From assembly GCA_964023205.1 (NCBI GenBank), contig OZ026839.1, forward strand, positions 16,584,386 to 16,648,385: a stretch of 64,000 bases of DNA, in the 5' to 3' direction. The notes under the pieces are model-generated. The model did no database searches and was not told the origin of the DNA. It saw only the letters and a program-made list of their open reading frames with translations. Below are positions 63,201-63,425 of this stretch, piece after piece. The stretch comes from Lutraria lutraria (lineage: Eukaryota; Mollusca; Bivalvia; Venerida; Mactridae). Numbering within the stretch: position 1 is the stretch's first letter; every line of letters begins with the position of its first letter. The position numbers and the translations under genes are program-made.

Positions 63201-63425
63201 ATGTTGCAAGTAATCACAGATAGACTTGTTGACTATAATTCCCAGCATTTCCAGTTAGTTGTGACTACTATTTAACTACTAGTATTCTTAAGAATGTTTT
63301 CAGGGCATTAAAAGTATAATTTGTTTCTTTTTTGTAAATTTTAGAGAAAAGGAAGCAAAAGAAGAAGAAGAACGAATAGAAAGAGAAAAGGAAGAAGAAT
63401 TACAAAGACTTAGGGAAGATGAAAG
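6189..63425 (+). CDS. HYDIN: HYDIN-like ciliary central-apparatus protein, N-terminal half (spliced, 44 exons placed; 3' part lies beyond the window)
   Basis: HYDIN is a very large (about 5,100 residues in human) ASH/MSP-repeat protein of motile cilia. It builds part of the C2 projection of the central pair; its loss gives hydrocephalus in mice and primary ciliary dyskinesia in people. The exons listed below join in frame into about 2,531 residues that follow vertebrate HYDIN in order. There is an N-terminal basic segment, then serial Ig-like ASH repeats (residues about 110-1220), then an acidic E/D/P linker (about 1220-1415). More ASH repeats follow (about 1417-2025), then an E/K/R coiled coil (about 2033-2110), an adenylate-kinase-like P-loop domain (about 2120-2440) and a charged coiled coil where the window stops. 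All introns used have GT/AG ends and consistent phase. Family identity is very secure. The start codon, a few microexons and any tissue-specific splicing are not. No terminator is present because the gene continues past the right edge. Confidence 0.97.
7390..7800. mobile_element. hAT-like MITE, 411 bp
   Basis: The left end TAGGGGTACAACGATA matches the inverted right end TAGTGCTACAACGATA at 14 of 16 bases, and both arms continue with ATATTGCAATACA. The flanks ATGTTTCG and GTGTTTTG agree at 6 of 8 positions, fitting an aged 8-bp target duplication. The TAGNGGTNCAACGATA end is typical of hAT elements. No transposase remains. Confidence 0.65.
7508..7592. repeat. Segment shared with the piggyBac-type element
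   Basis: TGTATAAAGTAGTTCATTC, AATAGATAAATCAGTTTTAC and ACACACTG recur at 31901-31990 inside the left end of the piggyBac-type element with small gaps. See findings. Confidence 0.55.
8738..8888 (+). CDS. HYDIN: HYDIN exon 2 (residues 17-67)
   Basis: TTTCCAG acceptor and AAG|GTAAGG donor. It encodes the N-terminal HYDIN signature: KSKVIAPRNPKLL corresponds to the vertebrate KSKVVAPRNPKL segment. An in-frame ATG at 8745 (MPLGPFGEVVGTTG) is the fallback start codon. Ends in phase 0. Confidence 0.93.
9179..9304 (+). CDS. HYDIN: HYDIN exon 3 (residues 68-109)
   Basis: TTTTAAG acceptor and AAG|GTATAT donor, phase 0 at both ends. The product MTPSKYMFDMQMN...IELLDMADTSLQK matches the vertebrate HYDIN segment ending LLDMSDTTHQK, directly before the first ASH repeat. 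Confidence 0.93.
9770..9805 (+). CDS. HYDIN: Possible HYDIN 36-nt cassette microexon
   Basis: Bounded by ATATAG| and a strong GAG|GTAAGT donor, phase 0 at both ends, it would add QHMLERGQSGGE between exons 3 and 4. Vertebrate HYDIN has no residues here. The acceptor tract is moderate. It could equally be a decoy exon. Confidence 0.33.
10342..10371 (+). CDS. HYDIN: Possible HYDIN 30-nt cassette microexon
   Basis: CATTTTCAG acceptor and TTG|GTAAAG donor, phase 0 at both ends, encoding GEPAESLCTL with no stop. It lies in the same intron as the 9770 candidate and is likewise absent from vertebrate HYDIN. Chance occurrence is quite possible in 3 kb of intron. Confidence 0.22.
12383..12502 (+). 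CDS. HYDIN: HYDIN exon 4 (residues 110-149)
   Basis: TTTCAG acceptor and AAG|GTATGA donor, phase 0/0. Encodes FSQVNIDEPMFQPFPSEIFF and then FEVYEVPLVLRNNDK, the start of the first Ig-like ASH repeat. Confidence 0.96.
12503..14282. other. HYDIN: HYDIN introns 4 and 5 (exon 5 lies within)
   Basis: The 615-base and 1,030-base introns either side of the exon at 13118-13252 show only AT-rich non-coding DNA. The 79-codon minus-strand frame at 13518-13757 has no protein-like composition. Confidence 0.45.
13118..13252 (+). CDS. HYDIN: HYDIN exon 5 (residues 150-194)
   Basis: CACTAG acceptor and AAG|GTATGT donor, phase 0/0. VPRLVKVTQADSPYFKIISP and LPTTFRLQFTPDEIK complete the first ASH beta-sandwich. 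The closing L-F-T-P-x-E strand is typical of these repeats. Confidence 0.96.
14283..14482 (+). CDS. HYDIN: HYDIN exon 6 (residues 195-261)
   Basis: TTACAG acceptor and AA|GTGAGT donor; ends in phase 2. Encodes the highly conserved CITEREKFIVPVRAIGARA, followed by the next repeat (LDFPDEINF, KTLLVRNIGNKEAKF). Confidence 0.97.
14520..14870. repeat. Three degenerate tandem units in intron 6
   Basis: CATAACTTCTTCATTTATTG, CATAACTTTGTCATCTATTG and AGTAACTTTGTCATACATGG start three diverged units about 140-160 bases apart, each followed by GGATTTNGGAAATNCTTGGCA-like sequence. This is the body of a common mollusc-type dispersed repeat. Confidence 0.6.
15128..15454 (+). CDS. HYDIN: HYDIN exon 7 (residues 261-370)
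   Basis: TTTCAG acceptor and AA|GTTAGT donor, phase 2 in and out. PFSVTPEIGTL, FTPETVGDHRQDLVVHYDTG and ISLYGAAQDANVRLDKNSL match HYDIN closely and span the end of one ASH repeat and the start of the next (MANQRMITISNRTD). Confidence 0.97.
15750..15876 (+). CDS. HYDIN: HYDIN exon 8 (residues 370-412)
   Basis: TTTGCAG acceptor and CAG|GTAAAG donor. Encodes the charged helical insert ITNSLEEEEKTDSDRFLEEC...LGRTFKNRKQ, a known HYDIN insertion with the conserved LEECI.DP.LR motif. Ends in phase 0. Confidence 0.96.
15965..16372. repeat. Dispersed mollusc-type repeat in intron 8
   Basis: Internal near-repeats (TTAGTTAGTCTGTC / TTAGTTAGTCTGAC; CTATAACTTAGAC twice) lie between GTGGAGGAAGACATTTTG and GTGGGGGAGACATATGTTTT. 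The terminal GTGGGGGAGACATATG is a familiar end of a bivalve/gastropod repeat family, recognised from memory. No ORF. Confidence 0.5.
16766..17265 (+). CDS. HYDIN: HYDIN exon 9 (residues 413-579)
   Basis: The longest coding exon seen (500 nt). TTACAG acceptor and AC|GTAAGT donor; ends in phase 2. It covers one whole ASH repeat and part of another: CEGDIWPHSSVEVNVIFKP, RESRLPLRIKGDGIGPRV, LDMGNIFIGSKHYYEIVMAN, GDFEEEFSFQVDGQPDLLKV. Confidence 0.98.
17266..18099. other. HYDIN: HYDIN intron 9, nothing recognised
   Basis: 834 bases of AT-rich DNA with no repeats or coding similarity that I can see. Confidence 0.45.
18100..18167 (+). CDS. HYDIN: HYDIN exon 10 (residues 579-602)
   Basis: Short 68-nt exon with TTTTCACAG acceptor and G|GTAAAA donor; phase 2 in, phase 1 out. 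Encodes GSVIGPTFQFDVPRLKFGTV, the opening strand of an ASH repeat. Confidence 0.95.
18411..18747 (+). CDS. HYDIN: HYDIN exon 11 (residues 602-714)
   Basis: AATTTCAG acceptor and AA|GTGAGT donor; phase 1 in, phase 2 out. CTLTNTSLVPMKFKLRVPGD, PKEFEIIPAAGSIPPQSEIK and YEMHLVVDVDNVGEEIVSLP match HYDIN strand for strand. Confidence 0.97.
19121..20377. repeat. 33-bp minisatellite, about 38 copies, in HYDIN intron 11
   Basis: Unit ACCTTCATTAGGGATGACAC plus TATYACAAACAAA, period exactly 33. A Y position (C or T) divides the array: a mixed start, a long all-C core (about 19430-19950) and an almost all-T end (about 20030-20370). Because 33 is a multiple of three and the unit lacks stops in several frames, ORFs of 422-437 codons appear on both strands. 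These are artefacts. Confidence 0.98.
20705..20888 (+). CDS. HYDIN: HYDIN exon 12 (residues 714-775)
   Basis: TTACAG acceptor and AAG|GTGAGA donor; enters in phase 2, ends in phase 0. Encodes CIVPLITVLSPILDYGRCFL and HPYEHTIKLHNDSDLPAKYE, the next ASH repeat. The 33-bp minisatellite lies in the intron just upstream. Confidence 0.97.
20889..21556. other. HYDIN: HYDIN intron 12
   Basis: Mostly unremarkable AT-rich DNA. At 21391-21490 a TATTAATATCTTTATTATGACT-like segment occurs about three times, a small degenerate tandem repeat. Confidence 0.45.
21557..21673 (+). CDS. HYDIN: HYDIN exon 13 (residues 776-814)
   Basis: TTTCAG acceptor and ATG|GTTAGT donor, phase 0/0. GIVDPHSVLDLPLVIEAMML and SIAIFGSPDPPM close the ASH repeat begun in exon 12. 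Confidence 0.95.
22007..22159 (+). CDS. HYDIN: HYDIN exon 14 (residues 815-865)
   Basis: TTTCAG acceptor and ATG|GTCAGT donor, phase 0/0. PVHVACIGEGPVVHVMPLDL then DWGTVPVLQDKPKKILLSNE, a typical ASH repeat opening, ending FTAHM. Confidence 0.96.
22160..23222. other. HYDIN: HYDIN intron 14, nothing recognised
   Basis: 1.06 kb of AT-rich DNA. No coding similarity, tandem repeat or inverted repeat seen. Confidence 0.45.
23223..23326 (+). CDS. HYDIN: HYDIN exon 15 (residues 866-900)
   Basis: AATCAG acceptor and AG|GTATGT donor; starts in phase 0, ends in phase 2. VRPKTVYRVEPADGEIPPEK and EITVTACLDDCVR supply the E-P-x-x-G-x-I-P-P-E loop of the repeat. Confidence 0.95.
23340..23640. mobile_element. 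Possible MITE fragment with a TTTGGCGGT/ACCGCCAAA hairpin
   Basis: TTTTGGCGGT and ACCGCCAAAT are inverted around a short loop (23391-23422), preceded by ACTGTATACG and ATTGGCG. GC-richer than its surroundings. Ends are not defined, so this is tentative. Confidence 0.3.
24392..24526 (+). CDS. HYDIN: HYDIN exon 16 (residues 900-945)
   Basis: TTTTTTCAG acceptor and AG|GTTTGA donor, phase 2 in and out. Encodes FHDKLQVNFLESQTRLIPLV and GQGTTIVSDPPLTPHLDLG, matching the HYDIN ASGTGSTIVSD segment. Confidence 0.96.
24605..24680 (+). repeat. 5' fragment of the GGGGGGCATA repeat family
   Basis: CTGGGGGGCATATTGGTTTA followed by CCTTGTCTGTCCATCC and AAAATCTTGTGTC matches the longer copy at 35494-35940. 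Confidence 0.6.
24690..24900 (+). mobile_element. 5'-truncated SINE, family B
   Basis: From ATTACATCCTATGTTAAATT through GAATGTGGTTAGTACTGGTT to CACGATATGATTGAAATA it matches the body of the full copy at 45486-45750. The tRNA-like head is missing or decayed. Confidence 0.65.
25169..25313 (+). CDS. HYDIN: HYDIN exon 17 (residues 945-993)
   Basis: ATTTAAAG acceptor and AGG|GTATGT donor; phase 2 in, phase 0 out. KVFHLTNRGRRHQQLVWSMD matches the HYDIN KLINKGRRIQQLFW block. Confidence 0.95.
25558..25670 (+). CDS. HYDIN: HYDIN exon 18 (residues 994-1031)
   Basis: TACACAG acceptor and AG|GTATGT donor; ends in phase 2. A proline run (PPPPPPS) precedes FKVTPNRFDLPPGSSIDLNL, the start of a repeat. 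Confidence 0.94.
25915..26065 (+). CDS. HYDIN: HYDIN exon 19 (residues 1031-1081)
   Basis: TATTTAG acceptor and AAG|GTGAGA donor; phase 2 in, phase 0 out. KEKMLCHAIIGRQGGKELIM and ISPLLEFSTKSVFFRVDK match HYDIN (KEKLVCHAIIG). Confidence 0.96.
26343..26480 (+). CDS. HYDIN: HYDIN exon 20 (residues 1082-1127)
   Basis: ATTGTAG acceptor and ACA|GTAAGT donor, phase 0/0. Encodes QTRELVISNVSTLPLTAGLK, matching the conserved NISTLPVNL block. Confidence 0.95.
26706..26834 (+). CDS. HYDIN: HYDIN exon 21 (residues 1128-1170)
   Basis: GCACAG acceptor and ATT|GTAAGT donor, phase 0/0. GKNYTLRIRFDPGFKDDLHI and ITYKEHPHI match the HYDIN IKFDP.Y.NDL / I.Y.EHPQI pattern. Confidence 0.95.
27222..27367 (+). CDS. 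HYDIN: HYDIN exon 22 (residues 1171-1219)
   Basis: TTTTAG acceptor and AG|GTAAAA donor; ends in phase 2. LRGEVYFPNLEFEKSVMDFG then ILNDTEVTRYVNITNNSPML is one of the best-conserved HYDIN blocks. Confidence 0.97.
27645..27891 (+). CDS. HYDIN: HYDIN exon 23, acidic linker (residues 1219-1301)
   Basis: TTTTTCAG acceptor and GAG|GTAGAC donor; enters in phase 2, ends in phase 0. After WSFLIG the sequence becomes a low-complexity E/D/Q/P linker (EEEDEIEEHEETSQTTPPPE) without fold-like spacing. HYDIN has an unconserved acidic linker at this point. Confidence 0.93.
27892..28823. other. HYDIN: HYDIN intron 23
   Basis: No ORF or repeat boundary recognised. Its last 23 bases include CTAATGAAGGTTTTGTT (28801-28817), which contains a branch-point-like CTAAT and is the exact complement of the 33-bp minisatellite unit. 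Confidence 0.5.
28824..28970 (+). CDS. HYDIN: HYDIN exon 24, acidic linker (residues 1302-1350)
   Basis: TATGTAG acceptor, phase 0/0; the donor AAG|GTTGTT is weak. It encodes ELEVIDTTGSLSPVKSPDTT, then polar, disordered-looking sequence ending DDVPEK. Conservation cannot help here because linkers vary, so the call rests on frame, composition and position. The 113-bp array begins about 170 bases downstream. Confidence 0.8.
29150..30540. repeat. 56/113-bp higher-order minisatellite, about 24 monomers, in HYDIN intron 24
   Basis: Monomers of about 56 bp share TAGTTTACTACTTGACAC. Two types alternate: one with TTACATGTCTTTGTCTCTTT before it, the other with TTACATTGTCTCTCTTTTCC. The pair repeats every 113 bp in the centre (about 29460-30340). 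One monomer near 29600-29620 is internally shortened. Both edges decay into single, more diverged monomers. Each monomer has a long pyrimidine run ending CTACTAG or TTACTAG followed by GT or AT. Confidence 0.95.
30835..31032 (+). CDS. HYDIN: HYDIN exon 25, linker (residues 1351-1416)
   Basis: TTGGCAG acceptor and GAG|GTAATT donor, phase 0/0. Acidic linker with short helices (SLDSLADEDFDEDPLKTNRA, ALLETERGQ) just before the conserved VFDILPLYG. Confidence 0.9.
31210..31419 (+). CDS. HYDIN: HYDIN exon 26 (residues 1417-1486)
   Basis: TTGCAG acceptor and CAG|GTAAGT donor, phase 0/0. VFDILPLYGTLQPGDTEQVT, FYGHADIWGEAKAICEVEGG and LKGEASLVNYSFD are near-identical to vertebrate HYDIN. Confidence 0.98.
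32306..32473 (-). pseudogene. piggyBac-type transposase N-terminal remnant (55 codons)
   Basis: ATG at 32473 (minus) opens MAHFLDSDSDESDFSGFDSD and an acidic run (ESSDDDDDIDND), ending VPILGISLLI and stop. PGBD4-like piggyBac proteins commonly begin with such a D/S/E-rich segment. The catalytic core is missing, so this is a deletion remnant unless it is a stand-alone peptide. Confidence 0.7.
32838..33210. repeat. Three ~130-bp tandem repeats inside the piggyBac-type element
   Basis: TATAGAATTTGTGACCTACT, TATAGAATTTGCGACCTACT and CTATAGATTTGTGACCAACT begin units spaced 139 and 126 bases apart. Each goes on through CTAGGTRTAAATTAACATTG-like and ACTGTTTAAT-like stretches to GAATNAACAATA. They lie upstream of the transposase start on its own strand, so may have been its promoter region. 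Confidence 0.75.
33312..33440. repeat. 36-bp subterminal repeats, about 3.5 copies
   Basis: GCGTATACATCAAGCAATAG plus ATAGAGGAGTAGAAAT repeats with period 36 up to the right terminus of the piggyBac-type element. Such subterminal arrays often bind transposase; that is inference here. Confidence 0.85.
33758..33895 (+). CDS. HYDIN: HYDIN exon 27 (residues 1487-1532)
   Basis: TCAACAG acceptor and GCT|GTAAGT donor, phase 0/0. MYDHIATTEITLMNTGKVGF matches the HYDIN LFDHV..REITLTNTGKVGF segment. The preceding intron hosts the piggyBac-type element. Confidence 0.97.
33896..34699. other. HYDIN: HYDIN intron 27, nothing recognised
   Basis: 804 bases of AT-rich DNA. A short TCTCCTTATAATAGAA / CTTCTCATAATGGAAC duplication (34091-34130) is the only structure seen. 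Confidence 0.45.
34700..35023 (+). CDS. HYDIN: HYDIN exon 28 (residues 1533-1640)
   Basis: TTTTGTAG acceptor and CAG|GTAGGA donor, phase 0/0. EQKLTIKYLPGVPEKFDKCF, FRVQVAHFEPDLITIHGEGV and FPRISLDLPR match HYDIN, followed by a variable linker. Confidence 0.97.
35388..35405 (+). CDS. HYDIN: HYDIN candidate 18-nt microexon (residues 1641-1646)
   Basis: AATAATAG| then 18 bases (DVHQDV) then a strong GTG|GTAAGT donor, phase 0/0. It falls where vertebrate HYDIN has a DSEVHPIMD stretch before the E/L-rich helix, which mildly supports it. The acceptor lacks a strong pyrimidine tract. Confidence 0.45.
35494..35945 (+). repeat. GGGGGGCATA repeat, with internal duplication
   Basis: Starts TTATGCCCCCACTC, GATGGGGGGCATATATG and CCTGTCTGTCCATCC, and ends GGAGTGGGGACATCTGTGTC. 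Inside, ATGTTTATCAGCATA, GTCAAAGGCT and TTATCTGCCCTT occur twice about 190 bases apart. A second fragment is at 24605. Typical mollusc dispersed repeat, non-coding. Confidence 0.65.
36420..37172. repeat. AGGTCA-rich dispersed repeat in HYDIN intron 29
   Basis: Bounded roughly by GCGGGGCATTATAG and TTTAGGGGGCATCCTTGTTT. Four or more diverged internal units carry GGTCAGTAGTT, AAGGTCA and TGACCTTC. One contains AGGTCACAATGACCT (37012-37026) and another AGATCACAGTGACCT (36597-36611), an exact and a near-exact oestrogen-receptor-type inverted repeat. No ORF. Confidence 0.7.
37189..37364. mobile_element. pogo-like MITE, 176 bp, TA target site
   Basis: CAGTACAACCTCTC at the left and its inverted partner CAGTTCAACCTCTC at the right differ at one base, flanked by TA on both sides. 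The CAGTNNAACCTCTC end resembles pogo/Tigger-type elements. Internal CTCTCNAGAGCAACAACCT-like copies add a second layer of repeats. Confidence 0.7.
38050..38063 (+). repeat. G-run
   Basis: GGAGGGGGGGGGGG in AT-rich intron 29. It may be an assembly-sensitive homopolymer. Confidence 0.8.
38918..39303 (+). repeat. CTCACCTGAGC ... GGCCCTCTTG dispersed repeat
   Basis: Begins TTTTTAGCTCACCTGAGC, has AGGTCAAATCCAAGG and AGGTCAAATCACTGG internal units, and ends GGGCCATGATGGCCCTCTTG. This layout is familiar in bivalve genomes and recurs in decayed form at 56290-56885. Confidence 0.7.
39304..40066. other. HYDIN: End of HYDIN intron 29, nothing recognised
   Basis: AT-rich DNA without coding similarity. 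The remaining parts of this intron between listed repeats (35946-36419, 37365-38917) are likewise featureless apart from the G-run. Confidence 0.45.
40067..40266 (+). CDS. HYDIN: HYDIN exon 30 (residues 1647-1713)
   Basis: TTTTCAG acceptor and AA|GTAGGA donor; ends in phase 2. Encodes a helix (LDVQLEIERLSVRNYSHEIH) and a polar tail ending SGGKKKNK. It corresponds to the HYDIN helix between ASH repeats and lies after a 4.7-kb repeat-filled intron. Confidence 0.93.
40703..40976 (+). CDS. HYDIN: HYDIN exon 31 (residues 1713-1804)
   Basis: TTTCAG acceptor and AAT|GTGAGT donor; phase 2 in, phase 0 out. LPEYLQDFGYVVLGTVRTHI, VELDRVRNLPGSPDYESVDF and FDPRGANLPLGPVESVVPIN align with HYDIN throughout. 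Confidence 0.97.
41255..41449 (+). CDS. HYDIN: HYDIN exon 32 (residues 1805-1869)
   Basis: TTTTTAG acceptor and AAG|GTACTT donor, phase 0/0. ILNGPIVMMRLKANVTMPDM and FDEVKCGECRVVIVQLHNNQ match the HYDIN repeat that ends VPCEW. Confidence 0.96.
41450..43065. other. HYDIN: HYDIN intron 32, left part
   Basis: Only the candidate 21-nt exon at 42104 stands out. The 84- and 79-codon open frames at 42239-42493 (minus) and 42564-42803 (plus) look like chance. Confidence 0.45.
42104..42124 (+). CDS. HYDIN: Possible HYDIN 21-nt cassette microexon
   Basis: TCATTTCAG acceptor and AAG|GTTAGG donor, phase 0/0, coding RPAFGNK between exons 32 and 33. It sits in a variable loop, so frame and splice sites are the only support. 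Confidence 0.3.
43066..43250. repeat. 31-bp tandem repeat, about 6 copies
   Basis: ATAAACATTAATGAATATTA plus GCATTGATTAG repeats with period 31. The first three to four copies are nearly identical and the last two decay. It lies in intron 32, shortly before exon 33. Confidence 0.92.
43400..43546 (+). CDS. HYDIN: HYDIN exon 33 (residues 1870-1918)
   Basis: TTTTTGCAG acceptor and GAG|GTATCA donor, phase 0/0. Encodes SDKHVPMHLRRKSKADKSKP then HFEIMPPTGTLLPGQRLNVQ and VKFMPTEE, a HYDIN repeat with its characteristic basic insert. Confidence 0.97.
43600..43818 (-). mobile_element. tRNA-derived SINE, family A, copy 1
   Basis: On the minus strand it starts CCACCTCTGTGGATGAGTGG (A-box region), has GGGTTCAAGTCCC (B box), and runs through a shared body (AGGCAGTTGCTTACAG, AGTACTGGTTCTTCCCAGGA) to GGGGCG. 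Copies 2 and 3 are at 46961-47200 and 61466-61704. Confidence 0.85.
44014..44356 (+). CDS. HYDIN: HYDIN exon 34 (residues 1919-2033)
   Basis: ATTTTTCAG acceptor and G|GTGAGA donor; ends in phase 1. KFYEQRIPIRIAQSSQRILL, VVVRNPCAFPIEFYNLEFDS and EYNTVLLPPRASGEKLPSEL match HYDIN. It carries the last ASH strands and the conserved tail before the P-loop region. Confidence 0.97.
44357..44819. other. HYDIN: HYDIN intron 34, nothing recognised
   Basis: 463 bases of AT-rich DNA without repeats that I can see. The 399-base intron at 44919-45317 is similar. Confidence 0.4.
44820..44918 (+). CDS. HYDIN: HYDIN exon 35, coiled coil (residues 2033-2066)
   Basis: TTCACAG acceptor and G|GTGAGT donor, phase 1 in and out. 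Pure E/K/R/A helix (EQIRKMEENEKAKREAEEVE) predicted as coiled coil, matching the HYDIN KEIKKSKEEQ region. Confidence 0.93.
45318..45464 (+). CDS. HYDIN: HYDIN exon 36 (residues 2066-2115)
   Basis: TTTTTACAG acceptor and G|GTATGT donor, phase 1 in and out. Glu/Gly/Thr-rich linker (ENGEEGKEEGSEKTDVGQTQ) ending in RAESLVDSDMEEARSKHETE. Confidence 0.92.
45486..45750 (+). mobile_element. tRNA-derived SINE, family B, full-length
   Basis: GTCCCAGTTAGCTCAGTAG (A box), GTTGTGAGTTTAAACCCTGG (B box), then the body ATTACATCCTGTGTTAAATT, GAATGTGGTTAGTACTGGTT, CACGATATGACTGAAGTA. It shares that body with 24690-24900. The tRNA-like head lacks a paired acceptor stem, so it is not a tRNA gene. Confidence 0.85.
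45873..46034 (+). CDS. HYDIN: HYDIN exon 37, start of ADK-like domain (residues 2115-2169)
   Basis: CTTTTCAG acceptor and G|GTTTGT donor, phase 1 in and out. VSKAVARHLGIDLSPEGKAA then RRGIAVIVHGAPLSG, which is the first beta strand and most of a Walker A (P-loop). The intron splits the glycine codon of the SGK. Confidence 0.97.
46472..46717 (+). CDS. HYDIN: HYDIN exon 38, ADK-like domain (residues 2169-2251)
   Basis: ATTTCAG acceptor and A|GTAAGT donor, phase 1 in and out. Completes the Walker A (GAPLSGKT, residues 2164-2171) and continues AIFLAKHYEAALLSIDNIVL, the helix and strand where adenylate kinases hold the NMP-binding part. It then runs into an Ala-rich linker. Confidence 0.97.
46961..47200 (+). 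mobile_element. tRNA-derived SINE, family A, copy 2
   Basis: CCCCCTCTGTGGTTGAGTGG (A box), then TTGGGTTTGGGCCC (degenerate B box), AGGCAGTTGCTTACTG and TAGTACTGGTTCTTCTCAGG, ending GGGGCGTTAAACGCAATTAA. Same orientation as HYDIN. Confidence 0.88.
47201..48395. other. HYDIN: Middle of HYDIN intron 38, nothing recognised
   Basis: AT-rich DNA. A 60-codon frame at 48146-48328 has no supporting features. Confidence 0.45.
48400..48785. repeat. Degenerate 24-bp TCACATGA(TC/CATC)AGTATATCA repeats, left block
   Basis: Loose copies of TCACATGATCNNAGTATATCAT run from 48400 to 48545. Clearer ones (GACATCAGTATATCAGAGTC) run from 48724 to 48785. The same unit resumes at 49826 beyond the inserted segment. 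Confidence 0.7.
48795..49822. mobile_element. About 1-kb insertion splitting the 24-bp array
   Basis: The left end TTTGTACGGCGCAAAATCG and the right end (read inverted) GATTGTACGGTGGCC share TTGTACGG, and the right end also forms a local hairpin (GTACGGCGGCC / GGCCACCGTAC). The interior is richer in CpG than the flanking intron. No transposase ORF was seen. Because the same 24-bp repeat lies on both sides, insertion into an existing array is likely. Confidence 0.55.
49826..49998. repeat. 24-bp minisatellite, about 7 copies, right block
   Basis: TCACATGACATCAGTATATC plus AGAG or AGGA, period 24, with T/C variants in ACATYAGT. Confidence 0.93.
50657..50683 (-). repeat. Poly-C/poly-G tract
   Basis: CCTCCCCCCCCCTCCCCCCC followed by CCCGGG. 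On the minus strand it is two long G-runs separated by one A, able in principle to form a G-quadruplex. About 190 bases upstream of exon 39. Confidence 0.85.
50871..51028 (+). CDS. HYDIN: HYDIN exon 39 (residues 2251-2303), NAGNAG acceptor
   Basis: The acceptor reads CCCCCAGCAG, so the exon may start at 50868 (adding one residue) or 50871; both keep phase 1 in and phase 0 out. Encodes a Ser/Thr/Gly/Lys-rich linker (VSVSTAQSMVSNRKTSTITD) with CAG|GTAATA donor. Conserved only in position and composition. Confidence 0.88.
51195..51329 (+). CDS. HYDIN: HYDIN exon 40, linker (residues 2304-2348)
   Basis: ATTTAG acceptor and GCA|GTAATA donor, phase 0/0. Encodes LGSKISQLSSDPLRSIGRKG and a polar tail ending KLEHA. 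No strong homology is expected in this linker. Another in-frame donor is AAG|GTTCCC at 51288, so the end is uncertain. Confidence 0.72.
51330..52530. other. HYDIN: HYDIN intron 40, left part, nothing recognised
   Basis: AT-rich non-coding DNA. Confidence 0.45.
52533..52784. mobile_element. MITE candidate with 22-bp terminal inverted repeats
   Basis: GTATGGTTTGGGTGATTGG at the left is matched by GTATGGTTCAGGTGATTTG read inverted from the right end (18 of 22 bases over the full repeat). The interior is GC-richer than the intron and has no ORF. Target duplication is unclear. Confidence 0.5.
52901..53041 (+). CDS. HYDIN: HYDIN exon 41, ADK-like domain (residues 2349-2395)
   Basis: ATATTCAG acceptor and CAA|GTAAGC donor, phase 0/0. 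Proline-rich start, then RRLSVSASVAGEEGLMSCVL and LPEELLVEILAERLQ. The latter matches both HYDIN and the adenylate-kinase helix before the Walker B strand (LP-D-E-x-V-x-x-L-x-x-R-L). Confidence 0.97.
53268..53451 (+). CDS. HYDIN: HYDIN exon 42, ADK-like domain end (residues 2396-2457)
   Basis: TTAACAG acceptor and G|GTGTGT donor; ends in phase 1. LNDCHRGVVFDGLETLFAQN contains a Walker-B-like VVFDG (2403-2407). Active adenylate kinases have DGFPR here, and this protein has DGLET, so the arginine is missing and catalysis is doubtful. Ends in a charged helix. Confidence 0.97.
53455..53765 (+). repeat. AGGTCA-type dispersed repeat fragment in intron 42
   Basis: GTCCGTCTGTCAGTCCGTTA, then CTCTGTAACTCTTTAACTCC and TGAGGTCAAGGTCACACTTA. 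This is the body of a common mollusc repeat with AAGGTCA half-sites. No ORF. Confidence 0.55.
54030..54171 (+). CDS. HYDIN: HYDIN exon 43, coiled coil (residues 2457-2504)
   Basis: ACTTCAG acceptor and AA|GTGAGT donor; phase 1 in, phase 2 out. EREEEERRRLEEMSEDEYDA and LTDKDKAEVDRKRLEIKKER match the HYDIN MDEEEYDALTEEEK block in a long charged helix. Confidence 0.95.
54205..54425 (+). mobile_element. Decayed SINE, family C, 3' part
   Basis: TATCTTATCTCCCCTCTCTC and ATAGCTGTCAAATGG match the 3' end of the full copy at 58540-58870. The head is lost. Confidence 0.5.
55138..56286. repeat. 35-bp minisatellite, about 33 copies
   Basis: GATTTATGACTGGATATTTA plus CACATATAACTACCA, period 35. Common variants are GATTTTTGAC and GGTTTATGAC. 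Two adjacent units near 55380-55415 have lost four bases (CTGATGACTGG). Confidence 0.98.
56290..56890 (+). repeat. Decayed GGCCCTC-type repeat interrupted by a hairpin
   Basis: TTTGTCCATCATGCATCAGT, CTTGATCAGAATGTTTG, AGGTCATCTGGGGCC and a terminal CCGTCTTGGCCCTCTC are typical of the family seen at 38918. The 80-bp palindrome at 56351-56430 sits inside it. Confidence 0.6.
56351..56430. mobile_element. 80-bp hairpin element, copy 1
   Basis: CAGTGTCATAACT and its inverse AGTTATGACAGTGT flank a short loop (ATATTGATATAAGAAC), and the outer arms (CGAGGACTCGACGCAA / TTACGTTGAGACCTTG) pair less well. A diverged copy is at 63049-63129. Confidence 0.75.
57630..57810. repeat. Degenerate CCAGACATATGTTAATGATGA repeat
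   Basis: About seven loose copies of CAGACATANGTTAATGATGA with irregular spacing. Confidence 0.6.
58540..58870 (+). mobile_element. tRNA-derived SINE, family C
   Basis: CAGTGGTTGAGTGGTGGCGC (A-box region) and GGTTGTGGGTTTGATTCTTG (B box), then a body with CAGTGTCCCATCCCAATTAC and TATCTTATCTCTCCTCTCTC, ending CATGGCTGTCAAGTGGGCAG. Confidence 0.8.
59225..59530. repeat. Degenerate AGTTGACATTCAATGATAAT repeat
   Basis: Eight to nine irregular copies of GTTGACATTNAATRAYAAT, the last running into the candidate exon at 59525. Confidence 0.65.
59525..59569 (+). CDS. HYDIN: Possible HYDIN 45-nt cassette exon
   Basis: ATTTCAG acceptor and AA|GTAAAT donor, phase 2 at both ends, exactly the phase of the surrounding 9.2-kb intron. 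It would add KRYGSSGTSYASYRR between exons 43 and 44. Its acceptor grows out of a degenerate repeat containing AATTTCAGAC, so it may be repeat-derived or a decoy. Confidence 0.35.
59902..60587. repeat. 30-bp minisatellite, about 23 copies
   Basis: AATGTTCACTTGCTGTCTAG plus CAATRATCAG, period exactly 30, with an A/G variant at R. Stop-free frames of 230-248 codons on both strands are artefacts of the period. Confidence 0.98.
61466..61704 (-). mobile_element. tRNA-derived SINE, family A, copy 3
   Basis: Minus-strand CCCGCCTCGGTGGCCGAGTGG (best-preserved A-box region of the three copies), GGGTTCCAGCCC (B box), shared body AGGCAGTTGCTTATGG and AGTACTGGTACTTCCCAGGA, ending GGGGCGTTAAATTA. Confidence 0.88.
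63049..63129. mobile_element. 80-bp hairpin element, copy 2
   Basis: TCGAGGGTTGAGCGAAACAG and its partner ending CGCTGAGCCCTCGA form about 30-bp arms, with loop CATATTGAAATAAGAAC in the same orientation as copy 1. Confidence 0.78.
63345..63425 (+). CDS. HYDIN: HYDIN exon 44, coiled coil (residues 2504-2531)
   Basis: AATTTTAG acceptor and AG|GTAAAA donor, phase 2 in and out. Encodes EKEAKEEEERIEREKEEELQ RLREDE, a charged helix like the HYDIN K/E/R-rich stretch after the ADK-like domain. It is the last exon visible; the next lies beyond base 64000. Confidence 0.9.
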